Shown one piece after another: positions 1-5,291 of a DNA stretch of 5,377 nt (the first letter of the stretch is position 1; the number at the start of each line of letters is the position of its first letter). The stretch is taken from NCBI GenBank assembly GCA_905373305.1, contig CAJPSM010000086.1, forward strand, positions 1-5,377. Reading direction: 5' to 3'. The notes beneath the pieces are model-generated. The model searched no databases. It was given only the letters and a program-made list of their open reading frames with translations, and was not told the DNA's origin. A program made the position numbers and the translations under genes. The stretch comes from an uncultured Streptococcus sp. Its GTDB lineage: Bacteria > Bacillota > Bacilli > Lactobacillales > Streptococcaceae.

Positions 1-675
1 ATCACATGTACTGGTAAGACTGTCGCTGAAAACTTGGCTGACTTTGCAGACCTTACACCAGGTCAAAAAGTTATCATGCCACTGGAAAATCCAAAACGTG
101 CAGATGGTCCTCTTATCATCTTGAACGGGAACCTTGCTCCTGATGGGGCAGTTGCCAAGGTATCAGGTGTTAAAGTGCGTCGCCACGTTGGACCAGCTAA
201 GGTCTTTGACTCAGAAGAAGATGCTATCCAGGCTGTTTTGACAGATGAAATCGTTGATGGCGATGTTGTCGTTGTTCGTTTCGTGGGACCTAAGGGAGGT
301 CCTGGTATGCCTGAGATGCTATCACTTTCATCCATGATCGTTGGTAAAGGTCAAGGAGACAAGGTTGCTCTCTTGACAGATGGCCGCTTCTCTGGTGGTA
401 CTTATGGTCTCGTTGTCGGACATATCGCCCCTGAAGCTCAGGATGGTGGACCGATTGCCTACCTCCGTACAGGCGATATCGTTACAGTTGACCAAGATAC
501 CAAAGAAATTTCCATGGCCGTATCCGAAGAAGAACTTGAAAAACGTAAGGCAGAAACAACCTTGCCACCACTTTACAGCCGTGGTGTCCTCGGTAAATAT
601 GCCCATATCGTATCATCTGCTTCACGCGGAGCCGTGACAGACTTCTGGAATATGGACAAGTCAGGTAAAAAATAA
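1..675 (+). CDS. ilvD: Dihydroxy-acid dehydratase, C-terminal part (5' end outside window)
   Basis: IlvD removes water from 2,3-dihydroxy-isovalerate and 2,3-dihydroxy-3-methylvalerate to give the 2-keto acids that precede valine/leucine and isoleucine; it is a cytosolic Fe-S enzyme. The frame is open from base 1 ([14 protein letters not shown]...) to TAA at 673-675, giving 224 residues of a family protein usually about 560-570 long, so the start and the N-terminal half with the cluster-binding region are missing. Recognisable family motifs are [11 protein letters not shown] (window residues 96-106) and the second IlvD/Edd signature [12 protein letters not shown] (about 123-134), whose serine (residue 131) is the proposed catalytic base in this family. 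The end ([17 protein letters not shown]) is intact. A TTG at 34 is in frame but is not the start, because homology runs upstream of it. Edd (6-phosphogluconate dehydratase) is related but less likely from the C-terminal sequence. Confidence 0.96.
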
Positions 676-682
676 ACTCAAA

Positions 683-711
683 AAGCAAGCCAATCTCGGC
701 TTGCTTCTTTT
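683..711 (+). terminator. Intrinsic terminator after ilvD, probably bidirectional
   Basis: A perfect 9-bp stem (AAGCAAGCC at 683-691, GGCTTGCTT at 698-706) with a 6-base loop begins 8 bases after the ilvD stop. On the + strand it is followed by CTTTT. On the - strand the stem is followed by TTT that extends the two stem T's into a run of five, so the same hairpin can also end the convergent transcript of the MIP18-family gene. Confidence 0.88.
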
Positions 712-736
712 CATCTTCAAAAGTGATTTGCCTGCT

Positions 737-853
737 TATACTCAATAAAAATCAAAGAGCAAACTAGAAAGCTAGGCGCAGGTTGCTCAAAGCACAGCTT
801 TGAGGTTGGAGATAAAGCTGACGTGGTTTGAATTTGATTTTTGAAGAGTATTA
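737..853 (-). repeat. BOX-type repeat, internally deleted, in A-to-C order on the - strand
   Basis: This 117-base stretch matches the pneumococcal BOX repeat as I remember it. The + strand reads boxC reversed (TATACTCAATAAAAATCAAA, then GAGCAA...TTGCTC at 757-788), a boxB piece with the hairpin CTCAAAGC-ACA-GCTTTGAG (786-804), and the outer part of boxA (GCTGACGTGGTTTGAA from 817, ending in GAGTATTA). The ends are imperfect inverted repeats: the first 20 bases pair with TTTGATTTTT...GAGTATTA at the right end. A complete A-B-C element is about 154 bases (59+45+50). The segment between GATAAA and GCTGACG is about 38 bases short, which removes the rest of boxB and the inner half of boxA. BOX elements are non-coding, structured, probably mobilised in trans, and can influence nearby expression. 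Here the element lies in the 3' untranslated region of the MIP18-family gene. A RUP repeat was considered but fits less well. Confidence 0.82.
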
Positions 854-1192
854 ACGAGGTGGCAGTCCAAGGGCGATACGGCCGTAGCGACTGATTCGTG
901 TGATCTTCCAGGCAGGCGACCAAGTGACTTCAACCTTGACATCTTCGATACCCTCGATTTGTTTCAGACCTGCGACGATTTCGATAGGCAGGCTTTCGGC
1001 GCAATCACAGGCAGTATCGGTGAAGGTCATGACAATCTTACAGAGACCCGTTTCATCTAGATTGATTTCATAAATCAGCCCTAGATTGTAAACATCCAAT
1101 TCCACATCTGTATCAAAAACCTTCTCTAGTTTTTCGATAATTTGGTCTTGTAAGGCCAAGGCGCGGTCATTGATTTTGATATCGTCTCTCAT
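851..1192 (-). CDS. MIP18/DUF59-family protein, possible Fe-S cluster maturation factor (SufT/PaaD-like)
   Basis: A 113-residue cytosolic protein with the single-domain MIP18 (DUF59) architecture, the usual size for the family. The N-terminal half has FDTDVELDVYNLGLIYEI (residues 26-43), matching the family's D-P-E-x-x-x-x-V-x-x-L-G-L-I-Y pattern. It is followed by the IVMTFTDTACDCAESLP segment (53-69), where members carry their conserved cysteine; here Cys62 and Cys64 form a CxC. The C-terminal part shows IEGIEDVKVEVTWSPAWKITRIS...ALGLPPR, the family's W-x-P-x-W strand. Relatives (SufT, PaaD, eukaryotic MIP18) help Fe-S protein maturation or phenylacetate metabolism; the substrate here is unknown. 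The ATG at 1192 is preceded by GGAGGGA about 7 bases upstream. The gene converges on ilvD, itself an Fe-S enzyme, and is divergent from hisS. Its TAA coincides with the end of the BOX repeat. Confidence 0.9.
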   Translation of the reverse strand: MRDDIKINDRALALQDQIIEKLEKVFDTDVELDVYNLGLIYEINLDETGLCKIVMTFTDTACDCAESLPIEIVAGLKQIEGIEDVKVEVTWSPAWKITRISRYGRIALGLPPR

Positions 1193-1300
1193 AACAGTCC
1201 CTCCACGTGATAAATATCCTCTATTTTCTCATAATTCTGACAATTTAGCAAGTTTTTGATGAATTTTCTGAAAAGACTCTCTTGAGATTCTCTACTCTCA

Positions 1301-1330
1301 CTGTTTTAATCCCTCTATTTATGGTAAAAT
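1301..1330 (+). promoter_or_regulatory. Candidate hisS promoter with extended -10
   Basis: TGGTAAAAT (1322-1330) is an extended -10 box (TGn plus TAAAAT). The -35 is weak, CTGTTT at 1301-1306 (18-base spacer) or TGTTTT one base later (17). Transcription would start near 1337, leaving a leader of only about 23 bases, which is too short for a T-box or other riboswitch. The ribosome binding site AGAGG lies at 1348-1352. Confidence 0.6.
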
Positions 1331-1359
1331 AAGACTATTAAGTTTAAAGAGGATTCCCT

Positions 1360-2640
1360 ATGAAATTACAAAAACCAAAAGGAACGCAGGATATTTTACC
1401 TGCTGAGTCTGCCAAGTGGCAGTACGTTGAAGGATTTGCGCGTGAGATTTTCAAGCGCTATAACTATGCAGAAGTTCGCACGCCTATTTTTGAACATTAC
1501 GAGGTCATCAGTCGCTCTGTCGGAGATACAACGGATATCGTAACCAAGGAAATGTACGATTTTTATGACAAGGGTGACCGCCATATCACTCTTCGTCCAG
1601 AAGGAACTGCGCCCGTTGTCCGTTCCTATGTGGAAAATAAACTCTTTGCTCCTGAAGTGCAAAAGCCAAGTAAGTTCTATTACATGGGACCTATGTTTCG
1701 TTATGAGCGCCCGCAAGCAGGTCGTTTGCGCCAGTTCCACCAGATCGGTGTTGAGTGTTTTGGCTCTAGCAATCCAGCTACCGATGTGGAAACCATCGCT
1801 ATGGCAGCTCATTTCTTGAAAGAAATCGGCATCCAAGGTGTCAAACTACACCTCAACACTCTTGGAAATCCTGAGAGCCGTGCGGCTTACCGTCAAGCCT
1901 TGATTGATTATTTGACACCGCTCAAGGAGACCTTGTCTAAGGATAGCCAACGTCGCTTGGAGGAAAATCCTCTTCGTGTCTTGGACTCTAAGGAGAAAGA
2001 AGACAAGGTAGCTGTGGAGAATGCGCCGTCTATCTTGGACTTCCTTGATGAAGAAAGTCAAGCTCATTTTGATGCTGTGCGTCAGATGTTGGAAAATCTG
2101 GGTGTAGACTATATCATCGATACCAATATGGTTCGTGGTCTGGACTACTACAACCACACGATTTTCGAGTTCATCACAGAAATCGAGGGCAATGACTTGA
2201 CGATCTGTGCAGGTGGTCGCTACGATGGCTTGGTTGCCTACTTTGGTGGTCCTGAGACTGCTGGATTTGGATTTGGCCTTGGTGTAGAACGTCTGCTCCT
2301 CATCCTTGAAAAACAAGGGGTGGCCCTCCCTATCGAGAACGCTCTAGATGTCTATATCGCAGTCTTGGGTGAAGACGCAAATGTCAAAGCCCTAGAACTA
2401 GTACAAGCCCTTCGCCAACAAGGATTCAAAGCAGAGCGTGATTACCTCAACCGTAAACTCAAAGCTCAGTTCAAGTCAGCCGATGTCTTTGCGGCTAAGA
2501 CCCTCATCACCCTAGGAGAGAGTGAAGTCGAAAGCGGACAAGTGACAGTCAAGAACAACCAAACCCGAGAAGAAGTTCAAGTGTCACTTGATGCTATCAA
2601 TCAAAATTTCTCAGAAATCTTTGAAAAATTAGGCTTTTAA
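1360..2640 (+). CDS. hisS: Histidine--tRNA ligase
   Basis: HisRS charges tRNA-His with histidine using ATP and acts as a cytosolic homodimer. The 426-residue product has the usual bacterial length (about 425-430) and every class II landmark: the N-terminal KPKGTQDILP (residues 5-14), motif 1 around VRTPIFEHYEVISR (39-52), LRPEGTAPVVR (78-88), motif 2 FRYERPQAGRLRQFHQIGVE (113-132), the HisRS-specific RGLDYYNHTIFE (259-270; Arg259 matches the catalytic arginine numbered 259 in E. coli), AGGRYDGL (284-291) and motif 3 GFGFGLGVERL (302-312). An anticodon-binding domain follows (about 329-410). The ATG at 1360 is chosen because GAGG lies 7 bases upstream and the family N-terminus begins there. 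It is monocistronic in appearance, with its own promoter and terminator. The HisZ paralogue is excluded by the intact catalytic motifs and the anticodon domain. Confidence 0.99.
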   Translation: MKLQKPKGTQDILPAESAKWQYVEGFAREIFKRYNYAEVRTPIFEHYEVISRSVGDTTDIVTKEMYDFYDKGDRHITLRPEGTAPVVRSYVENKLFAPEVQKPSKFYYMGPMFRYERPQAGRLRQFHQIGVECFGSSNPATDVETIAMAAHFLKEIGIQGVKLHLNTLGNPESRAAYRQALIDYLTPLKETLSKDSQRRLEENPLRVLDSKEKEDKVAVENAPSILDFLDEESQAHFDAVRQMLENLGVDYIIDTNMVRGLDYYNHTIFEFITEIEGNDLTICAGGRYDGLVAYFGGPETAGFGFGLGVERLLLILEKQGVALPIENALDVYIAVLGEDANVKALELVQALRQQGFKAERDYLNRKLKAQFKSADVFAAKTLITLGESEVESGQVTVKNNQTREEVQVSLDAINQNFSEIFEKLGF

Positions 2641-2653
2641 TAGTAGAAAAACT

Positions 2654-2685
2654 GGTCAGGATCTTATTCCTGACCTTTTTCTTTT
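2654..2685 (+). terminator. Intrinsic terminator after hisS
   Basis: A perfect 8-bp stem, GGTCAGGA (2654-2661) with TCCTGACC (2668-2675), and a 6-base loop is followed by TTTTTCTTTT. It starts 13 bases after the hisS stop and should separate hisS from the operon downstream. Confidence 0.93.
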
Positions 2686-2707
2686 GCAAAATGACAAAAA
2701 TCATAAA

Positions 2708-2735
2708 CTTTTTGACAAATATTATTGTCAAAAAG
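2708..2735. promoter_or_regulatory. Perfect 11-bp inverted repeat, candidate operator of the XRE operon
   Basis: CTTTTTGACAA (2708-2718) and TTGTCAAAAAG (2725-2735) are exact reverse complements separated by 6 A/T bases. The right arm contains the -35 box of the operon promoter, so a protein bound here would compete with RNA polymerase. A dyad of this size suits a small dimeric XRE protein such as the one encoded by the second gene of the operon. The dyad is upstream of the expected transcription start and lacks a following T-run, so it is more likely a DNA site than a terminator. The link to that regulator is inference. Confidence 0.7.
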
Positions 2736-2753
2736 AAAAAGATGTGTTACAAT
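2725..2753 (+). promoter_or_regulatory. Promoter of the XRE/PspC/CPBP operon
   Basis: TTGTCA (2725-2730), a 17-base spacer, and TACAAT (2748-2753) preceded by TGT at 2745-2747, an extended -10 element. This is the best sigma-70/SigA-type promoter in the window. Transcription would begin near 2760, giving a leader of about 30 bases before the ATG at 2790. It also rules out the in-frame upstream ATG at 2691, which lies before the promoter. Confidence 0.85.
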
Positions 2754-2789
2754 ATAAGCAAGTTAAGAGAAAAGGAGAAAAGAACGATT

Positions 2790-3104
2790 ATGTGGGCATT
2801 AGGATTTGTACCTCTTGTGATTATGTATTATATCTACCATTCCCAAAAGGTCAAGAAACTAGAGAATAAAATCAAAAGAATTGAGCAAAAAGAGAAAGGA
2901 AATATAGAAATGTCAAGAATTTTAAAAGAATTGATTGGGAAAAAACCAACAATCGTTGGACAATTATTTGGAACAGACAACTGGGAAGTTGTGGATGTTG
3001 ATGAGGAATGGGTCAAGCTACGCCGTGTTGATAAAAAGGGAAAAGAAAAATTCAAACTACAACGCATTGAGGATATCCAAACCGTTGAATTTGACGGAAA
3101 GTAG
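2790..3104 (+). CDS. Small membrane-anchored basic protein of unknown function
   Basis: First gene of the operon, 104 residues; I do not recognise a named family. It starts with a hydrophobic segment (WALGFVPLVIMYYIY, residues 2-16) with no cleavage site visible, followed by a lysine/glutamate-rich stretch that could form a short coiled coil (about 18-48, KVKKLENKIKRIEQKEK). A compact C-terminal part (about 51-102: PTIVGQLFGTDNWEVVDVDEEWVKLRR...FKLQRIEDIQTVEF) alternates hydrophobic and charged residues as in a small beta barrel. The positive residues after the helix predict a cytosolic C-terminal domain. The start at 2790 is supported by GGAG at 2774-2777 (12 bases, slightly long) and by the promoter at 2725-2753. 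A second in-frame ATG at 2910 (Met41), preceded by AAAGGA 9 bases upstream, could give a soluble 64-residue form. Close linkage (9 bases) to the XRE gene suggests a shared regulatory task. Confidence 0.82.
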   Translation: MWALGFVPLVIMYYIYHSQKVKKLENKIKRIEQKEKGNIEMSRILKELIGKKPTIVGQLFGTDNWEVVDVDEEWVKLRRVDKKGKEKFKLQRIEDIQTVEFDGK

Positions 3105-3113
3105 GTGTGTAAC

Positions 3114-3320
3114 ATGCAACTAAAAAATCGTCTAAAAGAGCTGCGGGCTCGCGATGGTCTCAATCAAACCGAACTGGCCAAGTTAGCAGGAGTTTCCAGA
3201 CAGACCATTAGTCTACTAGAACGAGACGAATACACCCCGTCCATTGTGATCGCCCTAAAGATTTCGCAGATATTCAATGAACCAGTCGAGTCGGTATTTC
3301 GGATAGAGGAGGATGAGTGA
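3114..3320 (+). CDS. XRE-family (Cro/CI-type) helix-turn-helix regulator
   Basis: A 68-residue protein that is almost entirely one HTH_3 DNA-binding domain. The sequence LKNRLKELRARDGLNQTELAKLAGVSRQTISLLERDEYTPS contains the helix-turn-helix at about residues 17-37 (NQTELAKLAG-VSRQTISLLER), followed by the last helices (IVIALKISQIFNEPVESVF). There is no ligand or membrane domain, so any signal must come from a partner or from dimerisation. Members of this compact group often repress their own operon; the inverted repeat at 2708-2735 is the obvious candidate site (inference). I chose ATG 3114, since the family begins M-x-LKNRLKE and AGGTG lies 6 bases upstream; a GTG at 3105 is in frame but adds an atypical VCN extension. 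The stop overlaps the next start (TGATG), which predicts translational coupling. Confidence 0.95.
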   Translation: MQLKNRLKELRARDGLNQTELAKLAGVSRQTISLLERDEYTPSIVIALKISQIFNEPVESVFRIEEDE

Positions 3321-3517
3321 TGAACAAGTATAAAGTGATTTATTATGTAGTTGCCATAGTTCTATTAGTCAGTGTGTTTTTACTGATTGGGATGGACTTA
3401 GGTTGGTTTAATCCCTATCAAAGTAATCAATTTATTTGGGTCTACTTTGCCCTCATACCAGTAATTGAATGGATTGAAAAGAAATCAAAAAATCTAGCAA
3501 GTGAAAAAGGAGAATGA
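3320..3517 (+). CDS. Small membrane protein of unknown function, 65 residues
   Basis: Two hydrophobic segments are visible: about residues 6-26 (VIYYVVAIVLLVSVFLLIGMD) and 38-52 (QFIWVYFALIPVIEW), joined by a short loop WFNPYQSNQ. The C-terminus is charged (EKKSKNLASEKGE) and probably cytosolic. I do not recognise a named family, although short two-helix proteins next to small XRE regulators are common in Firmicutes. ATG 3320 overlaps the regulator stop by one base and has GGAGG at 3308-3312, 7 bases upstream. A GTG at 3317 is in frame but only 4 bases from that site. The last codons contain the ribosome binding site for the next gene. The strict coupling to the regulator suggests the two are made in fixed proportion. 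A role as membrane partner or inhibitor of the regulator is possible but unproven. Confidence 0.85.
   Translation: MNKYKVIYYVVAIVLLVSVFLLIGMDLGWFNPYQSNQFIWVYFALIPVIEWIEKKSKNLASEKGE
3509..3512 (+). promoter_or_regulatory. Ribosome binding site deciding the PspC-protein start
   Basis: GGAG within AAAAAGGAGAATGAATATG. The first ATG (3514) is one base away, too close for initiation; the second ATG (3520) is 7 bases away. The start is therefore placed at 3520. Confidence 0.75.
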
Positions 3518-3519
3518 AT

Positions 3520-3870
3520 ATGAAAGAGTTTTTAGCAGGTTTTCAAGTAGATACTGAGAACAAAGAACTTGCAGGTGTCTGTGCAGGTTTAGGAAATTAT
3601 TTTAATATCAAGACAAACGTCATCCGTTTAGTAGCAATTTTGTTGTTTCTTTCGTCAACAGAGTTTGGGATTTTAACAGTCATCCTATATGCTTATCTAG
3701 CAGGCTGGCTTGGGAGAGATCCTTTAGGAGAAGGGGCGAAAAAAGCAAGAAACCAAGCTATTCTCTTGTTTGCTGTTTGTTTGATTTTAGTATCACTTGG
3801 AACAGAGGGTTTGACAGCAATTTATGAATCAGGAAAAGCATTTGGTCAGTGGTTAGTTGGATTGGTTTAG
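3520..3870 (+). CDS. PspC-domain membrane protein
   Basis: A 116-residue protein whose residues 15-68 form a PspC domain: KELAGVCAGLGNYFNIKTNVIRLVAILLFL...ILYAYLAGWLGRDP closely follows the family pattern (AGVCGGLA-YF-ID...VRL...LY). In proteobacteria PspC is an inner-membrane sensor and activator of the phage shock response to membrane damage; in Gram-positives the domain occurs in many envelope-stress proteins such as LiaF/LiaY-type systems. Hydrophobic stretches at about 34-62 and 79-96 give two to three membrane passes. A short amphipathic tail (about 100-116) follows. No PspA or LiaRS gene is present here, so the downstream pathway is unknown. It follows the 65-residue protein by 2 bases. 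A role as membrane-state sensor for the operon is inference from the domain. Confidence 0.92.
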   Translation: MKEFLAGFQVDTENKELAGVCAGLGNYFNIKTNVIRLVAILLFLSSTEFGILTVILYAYLAGWLGRDPLGEGAKKARNQAILLFAVCLILVSLGTEGLTAIYESGKAFGQWLVGLV

Positions 3871-3873
3871 TTT

Positions 3874-3881
3874 AGAAAGAG
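3874..3881 (+). promoter_or_regulatory. Weak ribosome binding site deciding the DUF3169-protein start
   Basis: AGAAAGAG is the only purine-rich stretch before the gene. It is one base from the ATG at 3883 and 7 bases from the ATG at 3889, favouring 3889. The site is clearly weaker than those of the flanking genes, suggesting lower translation of this protein. Confidence 0.5.
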
Positions 3882-3888
3882 TATGAAT

Positions 3889-4623
3889 ATGAAAAAGAAA
3901 CGTGGATTGTTATTTTTAATGGCTGTTATCTTGGGAGGCTTCTTGGGCATGTTTGCAGGGATGTTTAAGGCCTATACCGAAAACTATGGAAGCATTTTAG
4001 ATGTCAAAACCGTGATTCCATGGATATCATCTATTTGTTTACTGTTAGGTTTCATTAGTATGTTTTTGACTTTCGATTTCTTAAAGAAAAGCAGAAAATT
4101 TCACTCCTTGTATAAAGAGGAAATGGATGATGATCTGAATGAAACCTATTATGTACAAATGTATCGTAATCTCGAGTTTGGAACTATTGCTTTTAATAGT
4201 GCAGGCGTAGCGATTTTTTTGGCTCTTTTCATCTCAGGTAGTGAAGTAATTGTACTAGATATCAGCTATATAACCTTATCTCTTTCTTTTTTGGCATTAG
4301 TGATGATTTTCAGTGCTCAAAAATATCTCTATAAGACCATTGCGATCGTTCGTCAGTTTGATTTGGAATTCTTCTCTACACCAAAGGATGTCTTGGACTA
4401 CGTAAACTCCTATGATGAAGGGGAACGTCAGGCTAATTTGGAACAAAGTTTTCGAATTTTATTCCAATTAAATCAGTATGTCTTACCAGGTCTCTATTTT
4501 TTGATTGCTATCTTTTCTTTATTGACAGGAGAGATTCAGTTACTAGCCTTCTTGCTTGTAGGAGCGATCCATATTTATATCAATGTGATGCAATTATCTA
4601 TGGTAAAACGTTATTTCAAATAG
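3889..4623 (+). CDS. DUF3169-like polytopic membrane protein
   Basis: A 244-residue integral membrane protein with about six helices (residues roughly 7-27, 43-63, 97-117, 124-146, 196-214, 216-236). Two cytosolic-looking charged regions interrupt them: 64-95 (KKSRKFHSLYKEEMDDDLNE) and 147-192, which holds the DEGERQ (176-181) segment. Size, helix layout and the D-E-G-E-rich loop before the last helix pair resemble the DUF3169 family of Firmicutes, often encoded next to XRE-type regulators; no biochemical function is established for it. The start follows the spacing argument for the weak AGAAAGAG site; the ATG at 3883 would add only two residues. It lies 18 bases after the PspC gene and 9 before the protease gene, so it is clearly within the operon. 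A membrane partner or anti-activator role for the XRE protein is speculative. Family assignment is from memory of pattern, not a search. Confidence 0.75.
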   Translation: MKKKRGLLFLMAVILGGFLGMFAGMFKAYTENYGSILDVKTVIPWISSICLLLGFISMFLTFDFLKKSRKFHSLYKEEMDDDLNETYYVQMYRNLEFGTIAFNSAGVAIFLALFISGSEVIVLDISYITLSLSFLALVMIFSAQKYLYKTIAIVRQFDLEFFSTPKDVLDYVNSYDEGERQANLEQSFRILFQLNQYVLPGLYFLIAIFSLLTGEIQLLAFLLVGAIHIYINVMQLSMVKRYFK

Positions 4624-4632
4624 GAGATCTTT

Positions 4633-5274
4633 ATGAAAATACTTAAAAATCTTGGCTGGTTTCTTCTAGCTGTTCTATCCTTTTTCTTTGGTTATGGTCT
4701 GGTTCAGAGTATGGCGTTGTCAGCTCTTGGACTAGGGGCTTCGATCTTTGGAGTCTTGCCACTTTATATCGTCCTGTCAGGGGCCTATGTTTATGGAGTT
4801 TACAGATGGTATCAGACAGAAAAGGTTAGCATCCGGACGACGGTTTTTAATCGTTATATTTGGTTGCCAACTCTGGTTTTGCTAGTTGCGATTACAGCCC
4901 AGTTCTTTTTGCCAGATGATCCGTCGGTCAATCAACAAATCGTATCACAACTGACAGTTGCTCAGCCTGTCTTTGGTTTCTTTATGGTAGTGGTCTTTGC
5001 TCCTCTGACGGAAGAACTCATCTTTAGAGGGATGCTAGCGCGCTATCTCTTTCCTAAGCAAAATAACAGCAAACAGACAGCTCTGTTTCTCCTCGTATCG
5101 AGTGTGCTCTTTGCCTTGATTCATTTTCCAGGGACTTTGCAACAGTTTTTAGTTTATGCTAGTCTGGGATTGAGTTTGGGTCTGGCTTATGTGAGCCGAA
5201 AAGGTCTTCTTTACAGCATTTCTTTCCACGCTTTGAATAATTTAATCGGCTTTTTGATGATACTCATGCTATAA
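4633..5274 (+). CDS. CPBP (Abi/CAAX-like) intramembrane metalloprotease
   Basis: A 213-residue multi-pass membrane protein with all three conserved motifs of the CPBP family (Pfam Abi/Rce1-like): EEliFR at Glu127-Glu128...Arg132, FxxxH at Phe160...His164, and HxxxN at His199...Asn203. These residues are the likely glutamate base and metal ligands, so the enzyme should be active. About seven helices are visible (8-28, 33-55, 75-93, 112-125, 148-165, 170-188, 191-212). Family members act in CAAX prenyl-protein processing in eukaryotes; in lactic acid bacteria and streptococci they are often bacteriocin self-immunity proteins or regulators of surface proteins. No bacteriocin precursor gene is seen here, so the substrate is unknown; a neighbouring membrane protein of the operon is a possible one. 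ATG 4633 has AGGAG 6 bases upstream, starting within the previous stop codon. Confidence 0.94.
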   Translation: MKILKNLGWFLLAVLSFFFGYGLVQSMALSALGLGASIFGVLPLYIVLSGAYVYGVYRWYQTEKVSIRTTVFNRYIWLPTLVLLVAITAQFFLPDDPSVNQQIVSQLTVAQPVFGFFMVVVFAPLTEELIFRGMLARYLFPKQNNSKQTALFLLVSSVLFALIHFPGTLQQFLVYASLGLSLGLAYVSRKGLLYSISFHALNNLIGFLMILML

Positions 5275-5275
5275 T
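5267..5275 (+). promoter_or_regulatory. Perfect extended -10 box, possible internal promoter
   Basis: TGCTATAAT overlaps the last codons of the protease gene. No convincing -35 lies 16-18 bases upstream (CGGCTT region). A transcript would start near 5282, right at the AGGAGG of the next gene, giving an unusually short leader. It may be chance in A/T-rich DNA. Confidence 0.35.
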
Positions 5276-5291
5276 AGAGTCAGGAGGTCAC

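Noticed and set aside
717..923. A 68-codon - strand frame crossing the BOX repeat.
   Set aside because: It overlaps the 3' end of the MIP18-family gene and consists largely of translated BOX sequence; the family protein explains the coding signal.
1211..1251. Promoter for the MIP18-family gene on the - strand (TTGTCA at 1243-1238 or TTGCTA at 1251-1246 as -35).
   Set aside because: Neither has a good -10 at 16-18 bases (AGGATA or GAAAAT), so a promoter must lie here but I cannot place it.
1218..1320. A 9-base direct repeat CCTCTATTT at 1218-1226 and 1312-1320 in the divergent intergenic region.
   Set aside because: Short, A/T and pyrimidine-rich, with no symmetry relative to either promoter; likely chance.
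1396..2316. Two long open frames on the - strand inside hisS (1396-1836 and 1846-2316).
   Set aside because: They are antisense shadows of a fully recognisable hisS, with no ribosome sites or protein features.
2708..2735. The inverted repeat read as a second hisS terminator.
   Set aside because: No T-run follows on either strand, the stem is A/T-rich, and a good terminator already ends hisS at 2685.
2691..2789. In-frame ATG at 2691 that would lengthen the first operon gene to 137 residues.
   Set aside because: It lies upstream of the -35/-10 promoter, overlaps the inverted repeat, and has no ribosome binding site; the extra residues are low-complexity Lys/Ile-rich.
3105..3113. GTG start at 3105 for the XRE regulator.
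   Set aside because: It abuts the previous stop with no suitable ribosome site and adds VCN, not seen in the usual N-terminus of this family.
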